A DNA stretch of 64,000 nt from Osedax fenrisi. Lineage: Eukaryota > Annelida > Polychaeta > Sabellida > Siboglinidae. Positions 56,751 through 64,000 of the stretch are shown piece by piece. Every line of letters starts with the position of its first letter. Within the stretch, counting starts at the first letter, position 1. The translations under genes and the position numbers were made by a program. The DNA lies in NCBI GenBank assembly GCA_964019155.1, contig OZ025242.1, positions 69,652,220-69,716,219 of the forward strand, written 5' to 3'. The notes beneath the pieces are model-generated. The model was given only the letters and a program-made list of their open reading frames with translations. It was not told where the DNA came from and did no database searches.

Positions 56751-58107
56751 TGTGTGTGTGTGTGGGGTAGATCAGGTCAGTAATACAACTAGTAATGTTT
56801 CCACGATGTGTTCATTCAGATACATATGGGTCTGCAAATGTTGGCTAACCCACAACACCTACTATACAGTATCATAATAAGTACATTTGTTATGAGTTTT
56901 TTGATTTTGGACTATATTAGGGGTGCAATAATTCTTCGAAGTTTACCATGGAGAGAATACGAAATATAACATTGGAATTTGCCTTACAACCTATTAATAA
57001 AGCTGGCCCTGAACACTAGCAGCCATACTAACTACGTCTGGAGGGTTTCGCCTTCACGCCGGTATCTATCCAAGGAGGGGGCTCCATCTCATCATAATCT
57101 TCTTCTTCTGATGATGTAGTGGTGGAAGCGGGTATGAAGTGGGAACTGATGCTGCCGGTTGTATCGGTGGTGGGGGTGGTGGCGGTGATGGTAGTGGGGG
57201 TAGTGGTAGGGGTGGTAGTGGTAGGGGTGGTAGTGGAAGTGGTGGTAGAGGTAGTAGTAGCATCTTTACTCCCCAGGTGGCTGATGTATTCACTGGTGTC
57301 CTCGTCGTAGCGGTAACATTCTCCGCTCTTGCCGTCGTAGTACAGCGATGACTCCTGTCAATCAATACAGCTGTCAATCAAACCAGCTGTCAGTGATACC
57401 ACGATGATAACATAGGTGTAGCAGAGATAGGTGTTAGTGTTTCTAGGCGCCTAACTGTATTGTCGAATGCGAATATTGATTAATAATACTCCACTCGCCT
57501 ATTACATGATGTAGTAGGGAGTCCCTACTAGGGACCCTACTGTAAGGTAGTGAAGACTGATAGTGAATCTACCCTATATCACCATTAGCCCCTCCCCTAC
57601 TACCAATATTAGCCCCTCCCCTTCACTAACATTAGCCCCTCCCCTTCACTAACATTAGCCCCTCCCCTCTACTAACATTAGCCCCTCCCATTCACTAAAA
57701 TTAGCCCCGCCCCTTCTGCTAACCGGGTCGTAGTAGTAGTTATACCGGGCGCTGTAATAGAACCCGCTGCGTTCGTCGTACACAAAGTCCGAGTCCTCCT
57801 GAGTCATCATCGACAGGGCGGAGTTCACGGTGTCTCGTATCACGCTCTCGATCGAAGCGTGACCGTTAAGCGAGGAGGCGGCGGTGGCGTCGACGCCGAA
57901 GCCCGTCGGTGCCCGTTGCTCCTCCGACGGCGCGCTAGGTGGCGCTACCGCGGCTAGTCGAGTCCTTAGCGCAGCGTTCTCGTCTCGTAACGCCTCGGCG
58001 TCTCTCTCGCTCAAGGTCAAACGGTCGGACAGGCCGGCGGCGTACTGTTCGGCGGCGTGAAGGTCGCGCTTCACTCGCGCCAACTCCAGTTCTATGTCGA
58101 ACATCTC
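43255..58107 (-). CDS. AGGF1: Angiogenic factor with G-patch and FHA domains 1, eight exons (gene span)
   Basis: AGGF1 is a nuclear and secreted protein whose domains tie it to RNA processing: OCRE and G-patch occur in spliceosomal proteins, and FHA binds phosphothreonine. Eight exons (57724-58107, 57033-57354, 55960-56126, 49230-49337, 48364-48478, 46172-46248, 44443-44667, 43255-43398) sum to 1,542 bp, and every junction is in phase. From ATG at 58104 the protein is 512 residues, shorter than the roughly 710 of the human protein, mainly for lack of the long acidic linker. Domains in order: N-terminal coiled coil, OCRE with YYYDP-type tyrosine repeats, Thr-rich and acidic linker, FHA, KKFGIQ linker, G-patch, basic C-terminus ending in TAA. 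No stops or frameshifts. The initiator could instead lie in an upstream exon, because the coding frame is open to the acceptor. Confidence 0.95.
43399..44442 (-). other. AGGF1 intron 7
   Basis: About 1 kb. Next to the donor it carries GGGTAGGGTAGGG on the sense strand (44240-44440 holds C/T-rich CCCTACACT-type repeats on the plus strand). It also contains the ATT-tailed repeat at 43766-43900 and a (TA)n run. Confidence 0.8.
43766..43900 (+). mobile_element. Dispersed retroelement-like repeat with ATT tail, copy 3
   Basis: GATGGGCAACAACAACAGAA, CTTTAGAATAAAATATTATA, TTCTTCTAATAAATATTATT and an ATT tail, as at 12734 and 35145. Confidence 0.75.
44443..44667 (-). CDS. AGGF1: AGGF1 exon 7 (G-patch)
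   Basis: 225 bp, phase 0, acceptor CACCCCCAG, donor GTTAGT. Encodes NSSTAADLPTSGDYSDRA, a variable linker and GHRLMMKMGWKEGESLGTGR, DGVTEP. The G-patch usually reads GxGLG; here the second glycine is serine (GESLG). C/T repeats lie just before the acceptor and GGGTA repeats just after the donor. Confidence 0.94.
44673..45625. repeat. Purine-rich GAGATAGAGAGATATAG array
   Basis: Nearly 950 bp of GAGA, GATA and GGGGG-rich repeats on the plus strand, built from recurring blocks of about 30-60 bp such as GAGATAGAGAGATATAGAGA followed by GAAAGGGGG. On the AGGF1 strand it is a long C/T tract that ends at the acceptor of exon 7 (44668-44670). Confidence 0.95.
45626..46171 (-). other. AGGF1 intron 6, remainder
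   Basis: AT-rich intron sequence with one notable palindrome (45794-45824: AGGAGGTG ... CACCTCCT around ATTATTACGCGTAATAAT). No exon seen. Confidence 0.7.
46172..46248 (-). CDS. AGGF1: AGGF1 exon 6 (linker)
   Basis: 77 bp, acceptor CACTCGACAG, donor GTTAGC. Encodes LALKTDNHDVRLKENTRLKK, KFGIQ, matching the basic helix and KYGLQ of AGGF1. Confidence 0.9.
46249..48363 (-). other. AGGF1 intron 5
   Basis: AT-rich. Contains two related 3'-tail sequences with GAGTCAATAAACCTTT (about 46640-46780, ending in ATT repeats, and 47045-47150), probably LINE 3' ends, a directly repeated block (ACTTCCCGAGTTAGCCTATA at about 46346 and 46470) and, at its 5' end, the GGT microsatellite. Confidence 0.7.
48222..48360. 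repeat. ACC/ACT microsatellite at AGGF1 donor
   Basis: CACCACCACC and ACCACTACC repeats on the plus strand; on the gene strand GGTAGTGGTGGT begins at the second to sixth base of the exon 5 donor. Confidence 0.95.
48364..48478 (-). CDS. AGGF1: AGGF1 exon 5 (end of FHA, CxxC)
   Basis: 115 bp, acceptor ACGTCTCCAG, donor GTTAGT. Encodes HLDKLRIADTVLELHIH, GKETCSRCEPG, matching the GDEVKIGETVLSFHIH and CxxCEPG stretch of AGGF1. A GGT/GGTAGT microsatellite starts in the donor itself. Confidence 0.93.
48534..48640 (+). repeat. Short tandem repeat GGCTATTGTTACGTGTGGAG
   Basis: Four imperfect units of 24-30 bp with GAGGAGG spacers, just upstream of AGGF1 exon 5 (in intron 4). Confidence 0.85.
49087..49202. 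repeat. CA-rich microsatellite
   Basis: CACACACCCGCACACACACC-type repeat. It starts about 28 bp after the donor of AGGF1 exon 4, reading as GT/GGGT repeats on the gene strand. Confidence 0.95.
49230..49337 (-). CDS. AGGF1: AGGF1 exon 4 (FHA, second half)
   Basis: 108 bp, phase 0, acceptor CCCTATAG, donor GTTAGT. Encodes LHCSIEYNYGANGYELHDS, PPSDIYLNDRTLDCS, the FHA strands with the H and N positions. The acceptor's pyrimidine tract is the end of the CCCTA repeat at 49342-49805. Confidence 0.93.
49342..49805. repeat. (GGGTA)n pentanucleotide array
   Basis: About 92 units of GGGTA on the plus strand with scattered variants (GGTAC, GGTTA, GGTAT). On the gene strand it is (CCCTA)n and ends in CCCCCTATAG, the acceptor of AGGF1 exon 4. 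It is not the TTAGGG telomere repeat. Confidence 0.96.
49877..50098. mobile_element. MITE-like element, AAGGGTG family, copy 2
   Basis: Ends TAAGGGTGAGTTTGTTGTAA and, inverted, TAAGGGTGCGTTTTTGTAAC. A TA on each side fits a Tc1/mariner-type TA duplication. The interior contains CATCCATCGATATAGAGAGG, shared with 31480-31688. Confidence 0.7.
52892..53252. mobile_element. Foldback element, 361 bp
   Basis: Outer arms of about 85 bp: AGTGTACTTTTACATGTAAA at left and its imperfect complement TTTACATGTAAAAGCGCACT at right, each followed inward by matching TAAATACATCTTCTCAT blocks. Inner A/T-rich halves are also mutually inverted, so the whole sequence forms one long hairpin. No coding capacity. Confidence 0.8.
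53889..54159. mobile_element. MITE with 32-bp inverted repeats, 271 bp
   Basis: Starts CCAAAGATTTTCCAAAGGAA and ends with the exact complement, 32 bp in all. Flanked by TATTT (53884-53888 and 54160-54164). The interior carries GCCATCTAGCGGTAGTAGTC and, again, GCCATCTAGTGTTAATGGTC. Confidence 0.85.
54339..54468. repeat. GA-rich microsatellite
   Basis: AGAGAGAGAG with GTGAGAG and GGGAGAG interruptions. Confidence 0.9.
55025..55361. mobile_element. MITE-like inverted-repeat element
   Basis: AGAGCTAGAGAGAAATAGAG at left and CTCTATTTCTCTCTAGCTCT at right. The arms continue with a GCGGAAAGCG-type block and then TTGGTC(A/G)CCGC(A/G)A(A/G)ATGGC in direct orientation. Target duplication not identified. 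Confidence 0.6.
55810..55945 (+). mobile_element. Dispersed repeat with AATCAAAATAAATGTTGTGG, copy 2
   Basis: Same ordered blocks as at 32085-32240 (GGCGCTGGAACCATGGTGTG, AATCAAAATAAATGTTGTGG, GAGGTCCCCCTA). It ends about 15 bp from the donor of AGGF1 exon 3. Confidence 0.65.
55960..56126 (-). CDS. AGGF1: AGGF1 exon 3 (FHA, first half)
   Basis: 167 bp, acceptor CGCCCACACAG, donor GTTAGT. Completes the lysine codon, then RRKRLCTSCIRVMVLAS, LNSLYVITIEGAVIGSES, ARNCIRIEDPAVSK. The IGxxxxxxxxIxIxDxxVSK layout is the FHA phosphopeptide-binding face. Confidence 0.94.
56127..57032 (-). other. AGGF1 intron 2
   Basis: Contains an ATT microsatellite and (TA)n (56300-56352) behind a partial ATT-tailed repeat, CA repeats (56568-56590) and a (GT)n tract (56684-56764). 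No additional exon seen. Confidence 0.75.
57033..57354 (-). CDS. AGGF1: AGGF1 exon 2 (second OCRE part, Thr-rich linker)
   Basis: 322 bp, acceptor TTGACAG, donor GTTAGT. Begins ESSLYYDGKSGECYRYDED, continuing the OCRE repeats, then a (TTTSTTTP)-like run of about 35 residues encoded by an ACC/ACT-rich microsatellite, then SSEEEDYDEMEPPPWIDTG and a basic KAKPSRR end. The threonine run is a coding microsatellite and probably varies in length. Confidence 0.92.
57366..57584 (-). other. AGGF1 intron 1, remainder
   Basis: Unremarkable sequence with AGCTGTCAATCAA repeated near the acceptor and short GGGACTCCCTACTAGGGACC palindromes at about 57515-57540. Confidence 0.7.
57585..57723. repeat. Minisatellite that repeats the AGGF1 exon 1 donor
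   Basis: Five or six units of about 22-24 bp, ATTAGCCCCTCCCCTTCACT on the plus strand. On the gene strand each unit reads GTTAGTGAAGGGGAGGGGCT, so it carries a GTTAGT identical in form to the donors used in this gene. The true donor (GTTAGC at 57723) is the first unit. Confidence 0.85.
57724..58107 (-). CDS. AGGF1: AGGF1 exon 1 listed (coiled coil and first OCRE part)
   Basis: 384 bp, phase 0 at both ends, acceptor CTTCCCGCCCAG, donor GTTAGC. ATG is the second codon (58104). A heptad-like LELARVKRDLHAAEQYAAGL, DRLTLSERDAEALRDENAAL coiled coil is followed by an Ala/Pro linker and then DFVYDERSGFYYSARYNYYY, the aromatic OCRE repeat. GC- and CpG-rich compared with its surroundings. Confidence 0.92.
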
Positions 58108-58365
58108 CTGGGCGGGAAGAATGAGGTCATATATAATGAAAAAGAATCGTCGGTATAGAGAATTGCTATCGATGGATTCATATTATAAACATAGGAACGA
58201 GAACAAGTAACGATAATAATAATAATAATTAGTTTGAGTTATATAGTATTCAGAATTGTCTACGTAGTGACGCTAACTATTAATCTAGTTTTAAACGTGG
58301 AGTGATTTCGGATAGAGTCCCGATATATCGGGAACATAGATTTAAAAGATGCAACTGAAAATCTC

Positions 58366-58990
58366 TTTTAATAGCAATTAGATGTATTTAGTTGAATAGC
58401 ACTAGTAGACCTAAGAGATGGCAGCGGATGCATTGCATCTAAGAGGTTATATAGGTAAATATATTGGAGAAAGTACTTATATATGAAGATAGCGTAGAAG
58501 TTTAAATAGGCAACGATTTTTAAAGTTAACCTTTTAAATGAGGAAAGAAGTGAAGAGACAGAGGTAGTATAAGCAGAATAAGATAGGTTTGAAGTTAGTC
58601 TAGTAGAAGCACGGATTATGATATCAATGTTAGTTATTGATATAGAAGGTAGAGAGCAGAACAGAGAGTTACAGTAGTTAAGATGAGAACAATAAGAGAG
58701 TTGATAAGAATTGAATATCATAAAATCATAATTATGATTTTTTAGTTATCAATTTTCAGATAGAAATAATTTTATATATATATATATACATATGTATATA
58801 TATATATTAGATAGCCTATCATAATTAAGTTTAGTGTAGAAAATAAAGTCGATATTTGTAATGAAAGGTTTAGAGTGATTAAATAATTAATTATAGAAAG
58901 AGAAGGAAATGTGATATATTGAGAATACGATATATTGATGAGACCAATCTTAGGTACACTAAACAGTAGACATTGTTTAGTAGCCAAAAG
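58366..58990 (-). pseudogene. CR1/L2-like reverse transcriptase fragment
   Basis: The minus strand reads, with interruptions, LNYCNSLFCSLPSISITNID, IIIRASTRLTSNLSYSAYTT and LPSLRSTSAIQL, the region between the polymerase core and C-terminus in this class. Stops, frameshifts and a (TA)n insertion show it is dead. Confidence 0.75.
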
Positions 58991-59277
58991 TTAATGCGAT
59001 CTCTATACTTTGATGAATAGGAGTCATGGCTAGAGTTAATAGAATAACAGTTTAATATATACATAGATGAATGTAATGTTGATGTGTATGTGTGTGTGTA
59101 TGTATGTATGTGTGTGTGTGTGTATGTGTGTGTGTCTATACTGTGGTGTGCTGATATATTGATGTGTGTTTTCATGTGGGTTTGTATAGCGGTATTAATG
59201 AGTTGTTTTGTTATCGTTGACAACACTGCCTTCGAGTGTCTGGTGCTGCTGCTTGTCTACTACTGACCACTACACTG

Positions 59278-59820
<543 letters not shown>

Positions 59821-59845
59821 ACCACAAAATAACTTTTTATTTAGA

Positions 59846-60244
59846 GCATGCGTGACGTGTATATCTTATATAGAGAAAATGGCTATTTTTAAAGGCTAAT
59901 AACTTTTTATTTATGATTATAATGTATAATTTTTTTTGTATATATTTAATATACATATTATAATACTTAGTTACATTGTATTTACTTTTGATTATTTTGT
60001 AGTGTATATATTTCTATACCATTTTCATATATATATATATATATACATTTTTTTTTAAATATTAAAAACGACAATTTTATAGAAATATATACACTACAAA
60101 ATAATCATTAGTAAATATAATGTAAATTAGTATTATTGATATATGTTATTTTGTAAAAAAATAATGATAAATAACAAGTTATTAGCCTTTAAAAAATAGG
60201 CCATTTCCCTACGTTTTACATGTAAACCAGCGAAGGTCATGCGT
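59846..60244. mobile_element. Foldback element, about 400 bp
   Basis: Outer arms share GCATGCGTGAC/GGTCATGCGT ends and AAAATGGCTATTTTTAAAGG, GCTAATAACTT in opposite orientation. Inner arms GATTATTTTGTAGTGTATAT and its complement lie at 59989 and 60087. A related right end (TTTACATGTAAAC with CCCTA) occurs at about 18066-18110. Confidence 0.8.
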
Positions 60245-60445
60245 ACCCTAATAAGGGATCATGTGACATGTAATATAAATAATCGTATGCATGATTTGTT
60301 CTCGAAATGTTATCACATTCTAGTTAGCTAATGCATAAGCGTTGTCAATATACGATGATACGATAGAGCATATCATCATGTTACGTACATCTCTATGATT
60401 GTTAGCGGTGTTTAGTGAAGCACGAATTGTAAACGTCTCGTAAGA

Positions 60446-60755
60446 ACTAAAGCCGTGTACACACCGCTAGCATCGAGTCGCCGCTTAAAATCTATGAAAT
60501 GTCTATTTTCTAGTAACAAGTCGCCGTGCTCGATGCTCGCTATGTGAACGGCTAATTTGCTCGGTACCAAGCGCAGTAACAAGTCGCCGTCAGATTCAAC
60601 ACGTTCCATTTTGAGAAATATACCCAGTAACAAGTCGCCGCACTCGCGGTACTTGATGCTCGCTATCTGAACACCAATAATAATTTATACCTAGCATCAG
60701 GTGCAGTAACAAATCACTGTGCTCGATGCTAGCAGTGATGGTACACCACTTTAGT
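60446..60755. mobile_element. Inverted-repeat element with internal AACAAGTCGCCG repeats
   Basis: Ends ACTAAAG...GTGTAC...CCGCTAGCATCGAG at left and the complement at right (CTCGATGCTAGCAGTG... CTTTAGT). Inside are four copies of AGTAACAAGTCGCCG (the last as AACAAATCACTG), some followed by GCTCGATGCTCGCTATGTGA. It is much more GC- and CpG-rich than its surroundings. No family recognised. Confidence 0.65.
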
Positions 60756-61440
60756 CATAACTTATGACTCATAAGTGAAATTAGAGTTTTCATCAACTGT
60801 ATGTGATTGATAACAAGTTTTAAAATAGAATACATAGGAATATATATTGATAGTTGAATTTCTATGAAATTTATCAAATAAATAATTATGAAAAACTTTT
60901 TAAGAGAATTAATTTAAATGAAGTAAAATAATATTTTACTAAGAAAATCATGAAAATATATTTCCATTTCAACTTACTTATATAATATTTGATTAGTATT
61001 ATATCTCTATTTTTATTAATATTAGATTTTTATAGATATAATTTAATTATATATTTCATAATTTGATTTAGGTATTATTTTTATTATATATTTCTGCGAT
61101 AGTAAATCTTATTTCGTAACGTTGACTTGTATCGGCCTAACACAAGTAAATGTTTTATTTACATGATTACATTAATTACATATTATAACTATACTGTAAT
61201 CATTCTAGAGGATGATGATGATACTGTTGTTATCAACATCAACATCAAAATCATTGATATCATACATATATTCTTTTTCGACACGTCGTACACTCGTCCG
61301 TACTAATTATGACTTTTATTATTGTATGTATCTATTAGCGTCGCACTATAAGACTTGCATAAGTGAATTAGCGTTTAAATAAAGCATCATCATCGTCATC
61401 GTCCGGCTATCATATTTAAATAATTAACGAACGAATTACG
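60756..61440. other. AT-rich intergenic stretch
   Basis: No feature supported beyond short ATCATCATC runs. Confidence 0.6.
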
Positions 61441-61469
61441 AAACCGTTAAATACTACAAATATTACGGT

Positions 61470-62060
61470 AACCGGTTCGATATATCGATATCGCCGCGAG
61501 AATGCGTACTGAATTATTAATTAGGGTACGACGTGTGCGCGTATTGTCTACGGAGTGAATCACTGCCGGCGAGTATACGCTATAGAACGTCGCAGCGATA
61601 CAGCCGTACGCCGTATCCACGCTGATAGGGGGCGCGCGCGTGTGCGTAGCCCGGACTGTTGAATGGTCATCGGTAGTATCGGAACGCCAGTCGGACGGAC
61701 CGGTTATGTATCTATAGGCGCGCGTGCGTACGCCACTGTGGTATTTAAAAGTGTTCAACCCGACGGAGGATACGGGACGTCGATAATCTATTTTTATATC
61801 TATTTGATAATCTATTTTTAGATTTAATCGCGACTAACGTAGGCCGTGTACGCGATTAGTCGGCGTAACCGACTTAGCACTAGCCGGACTGTCCGACGAA
61901 ATGGACAGTCGTACGCTGTTCGGATAGCGAGTCGAACGCATCGCGTGGATACGACAGTCCGCATCACTCACTCGGGTGTTTCGTAGTTATTCTCAACGGG
62001 GCGATAATTAACCGCAAAGAACGGTTGCGCGGTGGTCAACCATTTAGCCGATAGTAAATA
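61470..62060 (-). promoter_or_regulatory. CpG-rich block, possible AGGF1 promoter or 5' noncoding exon
   Basis: A stretch of about 600 bp strikingly richer in CG dinucleotides than its neighbours, 3.4 kb upstream of the first listed AGGF1 exon. A GTTAGT follows TAC on the minus strand at 61840, so a 5' noncoding exon could be spliced from here. The 103-residue open frame inside resembles no known protein. Confidence 0.35.
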
Positions 62061-62321
62061 CATTTACGCACACGCGCACACAAATATGTATATATATATA
62101 TATGGTTAATGATATTACGCTATAGAAAGAGAAGGGTTAACGCACACACATCGTAACCTAACTTAGCCTCGCCCCGTTCACTAAGTAAACACACACGACA
62201 CTTTAATACCGTCATACAGTATAGACAACTCTTTATGCGCGGAACAATCGCGTTGAAGTACGGCTACGTTTATATAATGTATACTATACCGTACGATGAT
62301 ATAGTATGATGATATAGTATC

Positions 62322-62400
62322 GTTAGGTTAAATAGTATCGTTAGGTTAAATAGTATCGTTAGGTTAAATAGTATCGTTAGGTTAAATAGTATCGTTAGGA
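62322..62400. repeat. 18-bp minisatellite
   Basis: Five near-perfect copies of ATAGTATCGTTAGGTTAA. Confidence 0.95.
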
Positions 62401-64000
62401 AAGCACGGCGTAGCGATGCAGATGACACGACGTAAATATCGCGACCGATAGAAAATTAATTTATACGGGCCGCGTGCTTATGCACTCGACGATTATTACT
62501 CGTACGATTAAAGACTTCGTGAATTGTCGATAAACGATAATTATCGATTGCGATCGATTATTTGTTTAGATTTTGTTCACGGCTAAATCAGACGCAACGT
62601 TTATTTATTGTTAATCATTACATAGCTTAAGACTTACGACTCAAGAGTTTACGTAGATATGGCTAGGTTATATTTACATGACTTATTTACACTTCGAATA
62701 TTAACAAAAACAAACATATATATACAAACAGAGTATAAAGTATATATATATATATATAATAAACTAAAATCATAAACATAATAAAACATAATAAAACATA
62801 ATAAAAACAAATAAGTATGCATATAGAGTTAATATATATTTTATTTATAAATGATACGAAAACGATTATTAGAATTAGAAAATAATTCATATAATAGATA
62901 TATATATATATATATATATATATGTGTATATATTATAGGTTATAATGAGAAGAAAGCAGTGGTGCTTCAATACAAGTGTACCACACATAAATAGTCGTCT
63001 ATATGGTATAACGTGGTACATATTTAAGTGACATATGTTTGAACCTAGTGAATAAGGCGAGGCAAAGGTAGGTATCTCTACTTACTTACTTTATCAACGG
63101 CTCTTGTGAAAATAAGGCATTCGATTGCGAAGGGGAGAGGGGGTAAATAGCAATGATTATTAGTATTATTATTTTATTTTAACACCATTTAAATATAATA
63201 TATATTAACAATAGTTTATACTCTAAAGTAGCATTAATAAGGAAGAGTGGACCTAATGTAAGGTGTGTGTATGTGTGTTACTAGAATGGAGGGGGTGTGT
63301 ATTGCTAGGTTACTAGGGTGGAGAGGGGTGTGTTGCTAGAGTGGATGAGCGTGTGTGTTGCTAGAATGGATGAGAGTGTAGGATGCAAGGGCATATATCT
63401 AATAGGGGTGGGATTTGTGAATGTATTGCAGTAATAGGAGGAATTTTGTAGACTCAGTTTCGTGGTAGTAGATAAAGTTTAGTTATTAATATATATATAT
63501 GTATGTATACATTTTTATTAAATTTCTGATTTATATATATATATTATTGTTTGTATATATATAAGGTAACTTAATACTAATTTCACAATTATAAGATTAA
63601 TAAGTTAATATTATTATATCTATCCAATTAACGTTAAGCATTATTTAGAATACAAATATAAAGATTTATAAGTACTATACATATTATAATGTTGTTAATT
63701 TAAATAGCTAATTAATGGTAACTTTGTATAAAGAATATTATATTATATTTCAACTATAGTGGTGCTCTTGGTACATAAATAATATCAGAATATTTTGTGA
63801 ATAATTAATTAAGTATGAATTTATATTTGTAGAAAATTAAATTTTGGTATTAATTATGCTTTCATGAATTTCAGTTGAATAAAGGAAATAATTCATATAA
63901 TTTAACTATAGGGGGCACTAGTAATTATAAAATTATTATATTACTAAAAGCCTAATATTTACTTCATTATACTTTGTATATAAAATATAAAAATATGTGC
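62401..64000. other. Right-end noncoding region
   Basis: AT-rich with (TA)n runs (about 62735-62758 and 62899-62923), a GTGTGTTGCTAGAATGGA degenerate repeat (about 63260-63380) and no supported gene. Confidence 0.65.

Noticed and set aside
61447..61758. 103-residue minus-strand open frame as a gene
   Set aside because: No recognisable motif, odd composition driven by CpG richness; more likely promoter or noncoding exon sequence.

Overview
This is a window from a nuclear animal genome: AT-rich, intron-rich, saturated with tandem repeats and DNA-transposon debris, with three protein-coding genes all on the minus strand. Exons were recognised by conserved protein motifs and then checked by splice-site sequence and codon phase. 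The lineage cannot be fixed from the sequence. Gene content (mitochondrial glycerol-3-phosphate dehydrogenase, AGGF1), a ZBED/Buster-type hAT transposon and CR1/L2-like LINE remnants fit an invertebrate metazoan.

Layout. 1-9960 is a 30-bp minisatellite lying in an intron of GPD2, interrupted at 5198-7895 by a decayed hAT transposon with a perfect 8-bp target duplication. 9973-13350 holds the first four coding exons of GPD2 (the rest lies beyond the left edge). A G-rich 21-bp minisatellite (about 13360-14770) starts a few bases upstream of the GPD2 start codon. 14.8-27.5 kb is gene-poor, with AT palindromes, a 2.8-kb hAT-like element (21507-24280) containing a dead reverse transcriptase, and LINE 3' ends. 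27571-35012 holds nine exons of a leucine-rich-repeat protein. 35-43 kb is repeats, including a foldback element at 38227-38860 that abuts a possible exon. 43255-58107 is an essentially complete AGGF1 gene: eight exons whose phases all agree, giving a 512-residue protein with coiled coil, OCRE, FHA and G-patch domains. 58.1-64 kb holds a CR1-like fragment, a 530-bp (ACT)n tract, foldback elements and a CpG-rich block (61.5-62.1 kb) that may be the AGGF1 promoter or first exon.

Three observations stand out. (1) Splice donors are overwhelmingly GTTAGT-like: nine of eleven donors in GPD2 and AGGF1 have T at +3, two have C, none has A or G. (2) Tandem repeats sit directly against many splice sites, often G-rich on the sense strand just after a donor or C/T-rich just before an acceptor, and one repeat multiplies the donor itself. 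(3) A tiny, almost wholly palindromic element of 36-39 bp, flanked by 7-bp direct repeats, occurs four times, with a 188-bp relative carrying the same ends inserted in a LINE fragment and a 15-bp half-copy. It looks like a miniature transposon family not recognised here by name.
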